The notes under the pieces: model-generated
Database searches by the model: none
What the model saw: the letters and a program-made list of their open reading frames with translations, nothing else
What the model was told of the DNA's origin: nothing
In this document: in pieces, positions 1 to 10,434 of the stretch
How positions within the stretch are numbered: position 1 is the stretch's first letter
How the letters are laid out: every line of letters starts with the position of its first letter
Assembly (NCBI GenBank): GCA_038025085.1
Contig: CM076147.1
Span: forward strand, 36,184,766 to 36,248,765
Length of the DNA: 64,000 bases
Direction of reading: 5' to 3'
Source of the DNA: Tetragonia tetragonoides
Lineage: Eukaryota; Streptophyta; Magnoliopsida; Caryophyllales; Aizoaceae
Translations under genes and position numbers: made by a program

Positions 1-566
1 CACTCGTCAACAACGGCAACTACAACAACCTCATCAACAACAACAACGCTCCTTACTTAGCCAGCTTAAACGGGCAACAACAACAACAACAAACCGTAAT
101 CCAAAACTCTGGAACAAACAGTGTTGTCAACGGTAACAACAACAACAACCAAGCCTTTGTGACTCCTGGACAACTTCCCTCAGGAGTCACCCTCCAGAAG
201 CTCATGTTCGGTTCCATCACAGTCCTCGACGATGAGCTAACGGAGGGACACGAGCTCGGGTCCGCTGTCATAGGAAGAGGCCAAGGGTTCTACCTAGCTA
301 GCTCACTCGATGGTGAGAGTCACACAATGGCTTTCACCGCGCTCCTTCAAGGCGGAGATGATCATGAGCACGGCGATGATCACACCATTAGCTTCTTTGG
401 GGTACATAGGACCGCCTCACCGATATCTCAGCTGTCAGTCATTGGTGGAACTGGAAAGTATGAGCATGCAACAGGGTATGCTACTATTGAGGCTTTGCCA
501 CAAGAGGACCAGCACACTACTGATGGGGTTGATACTATTGCTCACATTAATGTGTTTCTTTACTGA
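1..566 (+). CDS. Dirigent-domain protein, 3' part (5' end outside window)
   Basis: The frame is open from base 3 to a TGA at 564-566 and has no start in the window, so the gene begins upstream. The visible part opens with an Asn/Gln-rich linker (runs of N and six Q), then the dirigent core: the LMFGSITVLDDELTEG segment, GRGQGFYLASSLDG, and the terminal GGTGKYEHATGYATIE. Dirigent proteins are secreted beta-barrels that steer stereoselective coupling of phenoxy radicals in lignan or lignin formation. The long Asn-rich insert before the core resembles the ESB1/DIR10 group, which acts at the Casparian strip; that assignment is from family resemblance. The neighbour at 2199-3014 encodes a close relative in the opposite orientation, so the two are probably a tail-to-tail duplicate pair. 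A His/Asp-rich insertion (HEHGDDH) in the core is absent from the neighbour. Confidence 0.9.
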   Translation, partial: LVNNGNYNNLINNNNAPYLASLNGQQQQQQTVIQNSGTNSVVNGNNNNNQAFVTPGQLPSGVTLQKLMFGSITVLDDELTEGHELGSAVIGRGQGFYLASSLDGESHTMAFTALLQGGDDHEHGDDHTISFFGVHRTASPISQLSVIGGTGKYEHATGYATIEALPQEDQHTTDGVDTIAHINVFLY

Positions 567-2198
567 TTGATTCTGCAGCTTTGAGTTCAGAGTTTTTTAT
601 GTTTGTACTTTGGGTTTAAATCAGATTTCTGTAATTGTGGTGTATGTATTGTTAAGTGGTTTGGTTTGTAAGTTAATGAGGAATTAATGTAATGTAATGC
701 TCAGTTGTTTCTTCAATCAGTTTTCTTTCTTCGACCACCCAGCTTTCATTTAACTCCTTGATGATTGAAAATGGACTTAGCTGGAACATCGTAACATTTG
801 AAGACGGATATAGTCGATCTATCATTCAGGTTCGTTGAAGTCGGTAGAATGGTTCAGCTATGGAACAAATATCCTGTACAAATCATGTAAGTTTCACTCA
901 GGTAGACATCATTATTAGTTGCCGTCACTGTTTTCTGTTTTGAAGTAAAAGTTCCGAAAATTCTATGGTCTAATATAAGTAAATGCTAGGAAAGTTGGTC
1001 ACAGTTTCATCATACTATGTTATGTCTTGTCAAGGGAACTTTAAGTTAGGATCAAAGATGCAAGTTCTGTATGCACTTATGTAGTACATACTACATACAT
1101 TAGCAGGTAAAATGCATCTTTGTCTTTTCTGTTTCCTGATCTACTACATTATTTTTTGTTATTCTGTTCAGTTAGTTGCCAGCTGATCAGCTCTCAGTTG
1201 GCTGTAGCAGTTTTGAGTTAGTTAGAGTTTTAAGAGTTTTGGGTCAATCTCTTCTATTGGACTCCTAATTTGATGTCCCCGACTGCCCGGTTGGCGGTTG
1301 CCATATGGTATCCTACTGCAACAGTGTTCAAGGATTCGACAGGGGTAGTTTCGTTAAGATGAAGAATTCGAGTAACATATATCAATAGTACAAACGGATG
1401 TTGGTTACAAATTTGCTGTGCTTTGAAAACTGTAATAATATTACCAGATGAAATCCACAGAAACACTGCTCTTACAAGGTAGTAGTAACTAGTAGTAGTC
1501 TGCATAGAGGAAGCAATACTGTTTGGCCTCTTCTCCTAGGTTTTCATCAAGTTACTGTCTAAATACGAAACGACTAAATAGCCTCACCCCTTTAATTATC
1601 TCGCTCTCCTTCAACAGGACCAAAAGAAAATGAGGAATGACCTTTTCGACAAAAAAATAAGGTAGTGAACTTGGCTTTCAGGTTGACTAGTGTGCTGCCT
1701 GTTTTATCAAATGACTGCTGGTGAACCATAGTGAATTCAACTTGCAGCAGGTGAATCCTAACCATTTCTAGCACTCAATTAGAATCAACAACTTGCTATA
1801 CACGTACGATTTACTGGATTTTGATTTTGGAACTTGTCTAAGGCAGATTATTCCCTCAAATTCTTGAAATGTCAACTTCAAACATGCTGTAATCCTTCAA
1901 ACATCCAGTAGTTGTGTTGGCCAAGCACTAGAAGAAATTAGGAAAGCTGCTTTCAATATTCTCATATTCTGAGTAGTCTGTTTGATACTCTGATTGCTAC
2001 TTAAGTTATGCTTTGAACAAAATATGCAAGGAAATCCAATTATCAGGATTCAAAACCGGTCCTTAGTAGTGAATGAATATAGAAATAATAAGATTTTCAT
2101 GAACTAAATAATCAAATAAGGACTGCAATTGTGCAGGACGACCTAACGAAAACTACAGTAAAAATAATAGTGAAGAACAAATAGTATAAATCCAAGAA
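567..2198. other. Intergenic region between convergent dirigent genes
   Basis: No supported gene. The first ~150 bases are the likely 3' UTR of the left dirigent gene (AT-rich, with an AATGTAATGTAATG tract near 685). The last ~100 bases should be the 3' UTR of the right one. Short open frames here show no family resemblance. Confidence 0.6.
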
Positions 2199-3014
2199 TT
2201 AGTATGTGACAGAGACAGTAAACTCCACTATAGTCTCCACTCCGTCAGTCTCATGCGAAATAGTTGTGGACGGCAAGGTCTTCATGATGGCAAAGCCTTT
2301 TGCGTTTACATACTTCCCAGTTCCGCCCATGATCGCCAGATGAGACTCCGACACTCCCAGCATATGGACCCCAAAAAAGCAGAGGCTATCGATGTAATCT
2401 CCACTCTGGAACATGGTGGTGAAAGCCATCACCTGACTAGTACCATCCACCGAGCTAGCAACATAGAAACCTTGTGCCCGCCCCACCATCCCAGACCCAA
2501 GCTCTGGGCCTTCAGTTAGCTGATCATCAATCACCATTATAGTTCCGAACATGAGCTTCTTGATGGTGGAGCCAGGGAACCCAACCCCTTCTTTGATGTT
2601 GTTGCCATTGCTTTGGTAAACATTTGAGGTCATCCCACTAAGGCCGGTCAGGAAAGGTATATTGTTGTTGTTGGTAAAAGCGTCATTACCATTGTTGGCC
2701 AGAACCCCATTTCTGATAGGGAGGACTGCGCCATTAGGCTTGGCAAACGGGAGCTGACCATTGAATGCCGGGTTATCAACTATTCCGGTGATGGCTCTAG
2801 CAGAAGGGTTGGAACCACCAAGTATGTCATGCATGTAGAAGGTCATGGTGTGGTCAGTGTCAGGTATGGGATTGGGCACAGGGCCACAGGCAGCAGATGC
2901 CCCTTGGGGAAGTATAGGATCAGTAGTTTGTTCATCAAGAATTCGAGTAGAGGAGGTTAATGCAACGCTTACGGTTAACCACAATGTGATGAAGATAGTA
3001 TGCTTGGCAATCAT
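2199..3014 (-). CDS. Dirigent protein, ESB1/DIR10-like (271 aa)
   Basis: Single-exon gene of 271 codons. Residues 1-22 form a signal peptide (hydrophobic IFITLWLTVSVAL followed by SST), which predicts secretion to the cell wall. Residues 54-80 hold the first dirigent block (MTFYMHDILGGSNPSARAIT). Residues ~90-145 are an Asn-rich linker, and 146-271 hold the rest of the barrel with LMFGTIMVIDDQLTEG, GRAQGFYVASS and the GGTGKYVNAKG motif. The length and the inserted linker fit the long dirigent subgroup to which ESB1 belongs. Such proteins guide radical coupling of monolignols without having redox activity of their own. The start is the only ATG that gives a signal peptide. It is convergent with the related gene at the left edge. 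The exact subgroup is inference; the family call is secure. Confidence 0.93.
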   Translation of the reverse strand: MIAKHTIFITLWLTVSVALTSSTRILDEQTTDPILPQGASAACGPVPNPIPDTDHTMTFYMHDILGGSNPSARAITGIVDNPAFNGQLPFAKPNGAVLPIRNGVLANNGNDAFTNNNNIPFLTGLSGMTSNVYQSNGNNIKEGVGFPGSTIKKLMFGTIMVIDDQLTEGPELGSGMVGRAQGFYVASSVDGTSQVMAFTTMFQSGDYIDSLCFFGVHMLGVSESHLAIMGGTGKYVNAKGFAIMKTLPSTTISHETDGVETIVEFTVSVTY

Positions 3015-3100
3015 GGAGATAAAATTCTGAAAAAGGGTAAAAGACTTTAGTTCTCTCTTAGTATTGTAATGAAGTTATGGATTTAGCTTATATGTTTGTT

Positions 3101-3106
3101 TATATA
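3101..3106 (-). promoter_or_regulatory. Possible TATA box of the dirigent gene
   Basis: On the minus strand the sequence reads GATTATATAAAC about 90 bases before the ATG at 3014, a normal distance for a plant TATA box with a short 5' UTR. Based on position and composition only. Confidence 0.4.
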
Positions 3107-4101
3107 ATCAGTGTGATCACTGTGGTTTATCTTAAGATGGAGTTAGTACTTGCCTATATGTCATATAGCTGGATATGGTGCATTTGGTTAGAAGGTTTAA
3201 ATTTTAAAGGTGCTGTTTTTGTGTTCAAAGATTGGTCAAAGGGGAATAGTTGGATAAATAAGATCTCCAGAAGTCACCTTCCCAAGTTTAGCTTCAAATA
3301 TAATGGGGCTGACGTATTGTTTGACCTTGACTATGCACATAATGAACGTACTTAGATAAAGATCTAGTCACAAGTCACAACTAAACAAACAAATTTGATC
3401 ATGCAGCAGTAAGCTCAACCCCCCCCCCCCCCAATACTTCCATCGCGATTCGCAGCTAATAACACCCATTACCGATAATCCAATGCTTTTCACAACTCTT
3501 ACCTATGACGGGGTATGAAGATAACATAGTATATATAAAGCATTGTCCTTGTAATTATAGAGAGGCAATTTTCATTAGCTCCTTGAGCAGAAAGGTATGA
3601 ATTATATTCCACAATAAATAAACGGCGAAGAACACTTACATATTTGATGTCAATTACAGTCCAAGCCGAAAAACTTCCCCACAACGATCTTTCAGCTCCG
3701 CCAACGACTTTACCACATCTAGTTAAGCCCTATAAATCAAGTGGCAGTGGCATCTATAAATGAAATAATCATCATATCCATAAACAACCTGCTAATACAA
3801 TTTTGTCCATGGAAATAACCTTCCAAGGGAGACGAGGAAGGGAAAAAGGAAAAGGAGTATATTCATTCAAACCTCTACAGAAAAATGGACTGTATACAAG
3901 AATGGAGCAATCATTCCAAGCAAGAAAGAATTTAGTTTGTATACTACTGACAAAAAGAATGTGCAAAATTCTACCTAAGCATTGCTTGCCTAAATGGGAA
4001 CTCACAAAACTGAATACTCATGTATTTCCCTTCGGAACGTGTCAGAGCCTTCAGATTCTACTAGAAAAACTCACTTTATACAATTCAATGACTTACTTTG
4101 A
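3107..4101. other. Intergenic: dirigent promoter and 3' UTR of the DUF4378 gene
   Basis: Holds no gene I can support. A run of 12-13 C lies at about 3420-3432. The right part is presumably the 3' UTR of the minus-strand gene that stops at 4102. Confidence 0.5.
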
Positions 4102-7100
4102 CTAATTACACGAACACGCCTTCAAATTCTCCATATTCACAAACTCCTCTATAAGCTCGTCTATCAATGAACACTCTATTTCTTGTACTATGAAATCGGT
4201 ATCCTCCTCTAATTCTAACCATTGATTCTCCCTTAGACACAACTTATCAAATGATCCCCTTTTCAATTCCTCTTCCTGGTTCATCAGTGCATCCCACAGC
4301 TCGTCCTCAACATTCTCTTGACCTTGCCTGAAACTAAATCTTTTCGCCACAGGTTTTCTCCATGTGTTTATTCCAACAAAAGGTTGGGCAACCTCCATAA
4401 GTTCCGAGTTTATTCGATCAAATAAGAGCCTTCTTTCAGAACTTTCCCACATTGTCTGCATGTCATATTTCTCCTCTAGCAATTTGAACACCGAAGGATC
4501 CAAAACATAACCCCGAGAGCGCCATGTTACACTTTCCATCTCCAAGTTCCGTACGGGAAAACCTGACTCTGCCAAAACATCAAATACATAAAAGACATCT
4601 CGGAAATTGGGTGTGTCATAAATTTCCATTATTTGTGCATCTTCCCAGTAGCAACCGACCGAAACACCTTCGTCACCCTCAGCACTGGAGATCATCATCC
4701 CAGGTCCTTCAGAACCTGAATCTAAAGACACGGCTTCTATGGGTTGAAGCTCAGTCTGCAATCCTGAGAACAAAACAAAGATTTGAAACATTACAAAGAG
4801 ATCTTTGGATTTAGTTGAAAAGCAAAAGGTCATTTTATTTCTGTTTGTCATTTCTATCAAAACGATACTTTTCACTAACCATGAGCATCATTCTCTAAGC
4901 ATCCAGGAGAGGACGAGGATTCCTCACTTTGCACAATTAAATTTGGATGACCCCTACAAGCCTCTGGCCCTTCTAGTGAACTCACAGGAGATCCTGGCTC
5001 AAAGGCAGCAGCATCTTTCAACTGCAAAAATGATGTCAAAATATGAGGAGAGGCCTTCCAGAAAGGGCTAACGAAACAATGCAATGGATATAGTGAAGCT
5101 AGGATGGCATCTTCAAAGAGAAAAACCAGACAAGATTATCCATACAAGAAGTGCCATATTTTGAATCTGACATAGCCTTCACTCAGGCACATCAAGTGTC
5201 ATCAATAGACAAAGATTACAGAAGATAAACTATAACTTTCCAACAAGCACAAACTCTGAAGCAAAGTTCATGCCAATCAAATGAAACAAGCTCGAAGACA
5301 ACTTTGTATCCATAATCAACAATTCAATTTATGAGACAGGCCAATCTTACTTCTTACTTTACACTAAAACCATAGAGACTTCTTCCCAAGCTCTATTTGT
5401 TTTCAGCAATTGACTCCTTCAAGTGGTACTTGGTAGAGGCGATCAACTTAAAAAGATGTTTACCCAATATGAGAGTTCAGCCACTTAAATGTGCAGAAAA
5501 TGAAAGATATTTTAATAGAGAGAAAAAGAGGTGAAACCCTGTCAGGAGTCTGTGAAACTCTAAGTCGGACCATGGACAGCCAAACATCAAATACCTCAAG
5601 AATGATTTGTGAATGAAACAAAAAATGCGCGACTGTGTTTTACAACACGTATAGAAGAAAACATAAATAAAGCAAGACAGAGTTTGATGCATTCATAAAA
5701 TGATAAACTTCATATAGAGAATTTTGTATAAATAATGTAGAATGCACCTGGTATTTAAAGTCCTGGAAATTAGATCCCCTGTCCTCCAACAAAACACATG
5801 TACTTGGCTCAGCTGATAACAGCTCCCTCTGAAGTTTGATAGATGTGACCAATCTGTTCTCTTCATCAGTGACTTGCTCACTATCCATACTCGCAGGGGT
5901 GACCCTGCAATTTAAAGACAAGGGTGCAACAAAGTCTTCTCCAGAAACCTGCTCTTCCAAATGCTTGGCCCCTTTCTTGTTTGGGCTCATGCAGCCCTCA
6001 TGGTAGGTGAGACTTTCTACATCTGAAAAATCAGACCGGTCACTGAAGAACTCACGAGCTGTAGAAATGTCTTCAGACACAGTTCGATCCTCAAGCATTC
6101 CTGAACCCTTGGAGTTAATGTAGCAAGTCTCTGAATCCACGATATGACCACTACATTTAGAAGTTGTTTGTAAATCTTTGTGGCCGAATTTGTCCACCAT
6201 GGAGTCCTTGGATTGCATACTACACCTTGCTCTTCGCCTCAATGACCAACTTCTGTCGAGAACGAAATGTCTTTTTCTGCTTCTAGGAACCCAAGCAGAA
6301 GGGAACAGAGATGGTGTGGACAAGTATCTAGCAGCACCAACCTGCCAACCATTCACATTGCCTCTTGAAGTAGCACTACAGTTCTTTATGTGTACAAAGG
6401 GCTCATTCCGAAAATCCTTTGCATGACAGGTTTTTATCTCTTGGAAGCATTTTCTTGTCCTCCTCCTTTCTAAAAGCTGCTTTTCGCGTTCAGGGGGTTC
6501 TTGACTGGCTGATTCTGTACTTGATTTGACAGATGATTCTCCATGCTTGTTCTCTGACTCAAATAAACATGAAGATGAAGGCAATGTTTCCTCGTGTTCA
6601 ACCATAGGTTTCATATCACTTCGAGACCCAGATATCGAAACATCTGTATAGCTATGCCATACACTGTGCTTTACTTGGCTAGTAATTTGCTTTGCTATTT
6701 CCTGCGGAGAAAAGGAACCTTGAATTGGAGATTTAATACCATTATCCAAACTCTTTGTTCTCCTCCTCTGGAGACTTAGTCCTCTACTTTTCACAGCATA
6801 AGTAGGATTTTCTTCCCTACCACCACACATGGAATTGGGTGATGAAAAATATTTTCCTGGAGAACAAGACTTCACATTCTGCTTATTCAGCTCAATAATC
6901 CTATTAGAAGGTGAATAACAGTAATTCTCCACTTCTACTCGGTGTTTCGACAGACTGGGAGTGAAAGAGCCCGTTTTCATGTGATGGAGTGATTTTCTCT
7001 GCTGTACCTGTGTTTTACCCAGTTCCAGGCCACTACCAGCAGAAGCATGGGATGAACCTGGCACTGTCGAGTCATCCCATTGAAAACACCAGTTGGTGCT

Positions 7101-7445
7101 ACCTTGCAGATCAAAGCCACCGAATACCTCAAATCTCTGATCTTGAGGGAGAAACTTTGCTTCCTGCAAATTATTCTTGACACTTGAATTCATCCTATAC
7201 TTATTTACTCTTCCTTCCGAAACTTCAAGTATAGCCTGACTTTCTAAAGGACCATCAACATCCATACCGAAATCCTCCCCATATGAATCCAATGGCAACC
7301 TCTCTCTATGAGCAACTGAGGCAATGTTCCGAAGATAATTCTCAGAGAGTACTCTCTGTCTTTTATTGGAGGCATGAGAGTGTGACAGCCTATCAATTCC
7401 CATCAACTGTGCAAGAACACTGTGTGGATTCCTTTCCAATGCCAT
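4102..7445 (-). CDS. TRM-like DUF4378 protein (833 aa, three coding exons)
   Basis: Coding exons read 7445-5748, 5021-4880 and 4763-4102. Each join has GT/AG ends and keeps frame (phase 0, then phase 1), giving 833 aa. The N terminus at residues 10-20 (VLAQLMGIDRL) is a variant of the VARLMGL motif of TRM proteins. The middle is long, polar and disordered, with basic patches (RRRTRK, SRKRH). The last exon carries DUF4378 at about residues 665-826 (YVFDVLAESGF, then the LLFDRINSELMEV helix and a C-terminal LIDELIEEFV segment). TRM proteins recruit TON1 and a PP2A phosphatase to cortical microtubules and affect preprophase-band formation and cell shape. Which TRM clade this belongs to cannot be decided here. 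Domain call is strong; function is by family. Confidence 0.85.
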
Positions 7446-8790
7446 TTTCGACTATGTCTAATCAGCTGCTCCAATACAGTCTGAAGCCCTCAACTCCCTC
7501 ACTACCTGCCTATCAAAGGCAGGAGGCAATAAGGAAGGATACTCCAAGTAATGCCGCGAAAAGATCACTCATGCCCCCTGCAAAAAAGCATGGAGAAGAA
7601 AGTAAGTTGGCAACCGTTGTTGACTCGTATACTCTATTCATCATGATTGATTACCACTTGGTACCATAAATACAAGAAGCTGTTACACTCATCAAAGCTC
7701 ATACTACATCTTCCCAAATTCACAACTGGCAGAGTATTGCTGTGTTGAAACTAAAGTGCAACTTCACATAACAGCAGTCAAGGAACTTATACAACTCACC
7801 TAGAAACAACTTGCTCCCTACATAAGTATGAACAATGGCAAAACATAGACAGTCCCAAGTTCAATGTCTTACCCACAACCACCACACCCTAACCACAAGG
7901 TAGGGTCAGCTACATTAATTCTTTCACACTAAACATATAAATGAATCCATATGAGGCCAGCACCCTGGAAGTTTTACTATCGCTATTGGGTCGAATTTCA
8001 TGTCCCACACATAATAAACATCAATTCTCAAGTGAAAAACAGGGTCTCTCCCAATCAAAAGGAGTAAACATACTTCAAATTAGGCACCTGAAATTGAATA
8101 CCAACTTCCTCTACACCCACCCCCAAAAAAATATAAAAAATAAAAAAATAAATAAAAAATAAAAAAAAATAGCATGAATTATGATGAAAAGTGGAAAGCA
8201 GGAGGAACTGTACAAAGAGTGATCAAACAAGCCACAAAATGATAACCCAGAAAATTATTACAAAAGGCAGACAAAATCATTTCATTTCCCACTAATCACA
8301 ATATAAAGAAATGACTACTAACATGAGACAATAAAGCAACTTTGGCAATAATTCAAGCAACAATCAATCAAAACCTCAGTACAATAATTCAATCATTTCC
8401 AATAACTAAACAAATCCAATCAAAAACCAAACTAAAAACAAAATTAAAATTAAACCCAGAAACCGAAATCTTACCTTGGCCAAAGTAACCAGTGTCTCAA
8501 CAACCCAGAATTTTGCAATCAGACTGAAAATGATTCAAATGAATGATAAAACGAACTGGGTGACAAACCAATTTCAAAAACAAAATCAAAATCAAAATCA
8601 AAATCCAAAAATGGAAAGATTTGAGAATTCTCCCAAAACAGCAAGTACCCAGAAACGCTGGAAAGAATGAAAGACAGAATCCCGGATTTATGGGAAAAAA
8701 GAGAGAAAAATAAGAAAGATTTTAATTGTGAAAATTTGAGAGTATTTGAGAAAAATTATTTCCCTTTTCAAGAAATTATTTCCTTGTAAG
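7446..8790 (-). other. 5' UTR with a leader intron of the DUF4378 gene
   Basis: A minus-strand donor (AAG|GTAAGA) lies at 8475/8474 and an acceptor (TTTTTTGCAG) at 7578, so a ~900-base intron probably splits the leader. The upstream leader exon would lie at ~8475-8790, rich in CAAAAT repeats. No transcript data are available, so exact ends are inferred. Confidence 0.45.
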
Positions 8791-9275
8791 TTTGAAAGAC
8801 GAGAAGACGCGCCGGTGCCGACGTATGAATGTCGCACCGGCCCGCCAAGAGTTGCGCCACCAAAACTTTAAGTAAATTCTAATTGTCTTTTTATTTTATT
8901 TTATTTGTATACATGGGTCATTATCATTTCTCATCTACGTCCAAAATAAATAAATAAAATAATTAATTGGTTAATTGGTTAATAAATAACCACACTCTAT
9001 AATTGATATTGCTTTTGTGGGTTGTGTTTTTGTTTTTGTTTGTTTTTAATAACATGATGTATTATTTGGAAATGGGAGGGAAAGTGAACAATCATGACTC
9101 ATGCAAATGGTGGGCGCCCTTGGGTGGTTGACTGTCTTCATTCTACAACTTTCTTTACAATTTTTTGTTTTTTATATTCAAAGTTATTATTCTATTCTTT
9201 TTCCCCTTTCACTAGTTCTAGTCTTCTAGATTTTATAGTCAACTTCCTTTCCAATTTTGTATGAGGAGAAGATCA

Positions 9276-9817
9276 GGCTCTGTTTGGTTGGATAGAGAAT
9301 AGTTTTCAACTTAAAAGTTTTTCATTTTTTAGTTGAAAATTATTTTCAGTGTAAAATGTATTTTCGTTCACATGTTTCGTAACTTGGTTGTAATGGAAAA
9401 CAATTTTCCTAAAAAATTATTTTTTCTAAAAAAACATAGTAGCGTAGATCTTGAAAAGTTAGGTTGATTAAAAAAAATCACCTCAAACGCATATCGGAGT
9501 CAGAAATTATACTTATTTGAAGAATAAATAAATAAGATTGAAAAAGTAGCCCGAAAGTTCGGCCCGAGGCCCAATCAAGTCAGGTGCGGGTGTGATTTTA
9601 TGGCCCGAAGTCCCGACAATCAAACTCGATGATCAAGTCTACTATTAGTACTCCGGGGATATAGTGTCCCACCAATGGAAAACTGTTTTCCCTTCTCTTT
9701 GAATGGAAAACATTTTCACCAATATAGGGGAAAATGGTTTTCCCCTTTGACAACCATTTTCCTTCTCATGGTAAACCAAATAAGTAAAATTGTTTTCACC
9801 CTAACCAAACGAAGCCC
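9276..9817. mobile_element. MITE-like element with degenerate inverted ends
   Basis: The left end reads GGCTCTGTTTGGTTGGAT and the right end, reverse-complemented, GGGCTTCGTTTGGTTAGGG. The interior is AT-rich and holds several GGAAAAC/GTTTTCC inverted blocks (9680-9770), able to fold back. No coding capacity. The GTTTGGTT core of the ends is typical of small DNA transposons in plants. I see no clean target duplication, so it is old or internally disrupted. An apparent extra insertion lies at ~9440-9660. Confidence 0.55.
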
Positions 9818-10434
9818 GAGTCTTATATGTTCTCTTTTTTTTTTATTTGAATGAGTTACAACTGACAAAGGACAATGCAATATACATATATATTATTTGT
9901 ATATCCAATATTTCACTTTTAACCATTGGGTCAAGACATACATCTTTAATTACCAACTCTTATATGTCAACATTACTAAACGATTTATTTACGTAACAAT
10001 GATAACATTACTAAACGAATAATTGGTTATCAAACTTTTATCAACGAAAAATTAAGAATTGAAATGATTTAGTAGTTAGGAGTAAAGTTTCCTAATCATA
10101 AGGTTGAGAATAAAATAAATTAATAAATAAACAAACAAATATACTAGAATATGAAAATAGCAACTGAATCCACATAAATTTTGAAACAAAACTAGTTGCT
10201 TTGTATTGCTTATATTCATCGACACAAATACAAAGTCTTATATCATCTCACTTAATATCTTTAAAGATAATACTAATTCTACATGATCCATCAAAGGAAT
10301 AACACCTTACCTTGGCTTATAGTGACTATATAAGCTAAGGTAGGTTGCTAATCTTTATACATACTAGCTAATGTCATTATTAACACCTTGGTCCCTTCTA
10401 GCTATGATTGGTTATTTATTTTTATTAATCTGAC
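9818..10434. other. AT-rich intergenic DNA, 3' of the BURP gene
   Basis: No gene or clear repeat seen. A 13-base inverted pair around 10310-10345 (ACCTTACCTTGGCTTATAG and CTATATAAGCTAAGGTAGG) could fold into a stem near the end of the BURP transcript. Confidence 0.4.

Noticed and set aside
3077..3355. 92-aa open frame upstream of the dirigent gene
   Set aside because: It covers the dirigent promoter and leader region in antisense; composition is not protein-like and no family is recognised.
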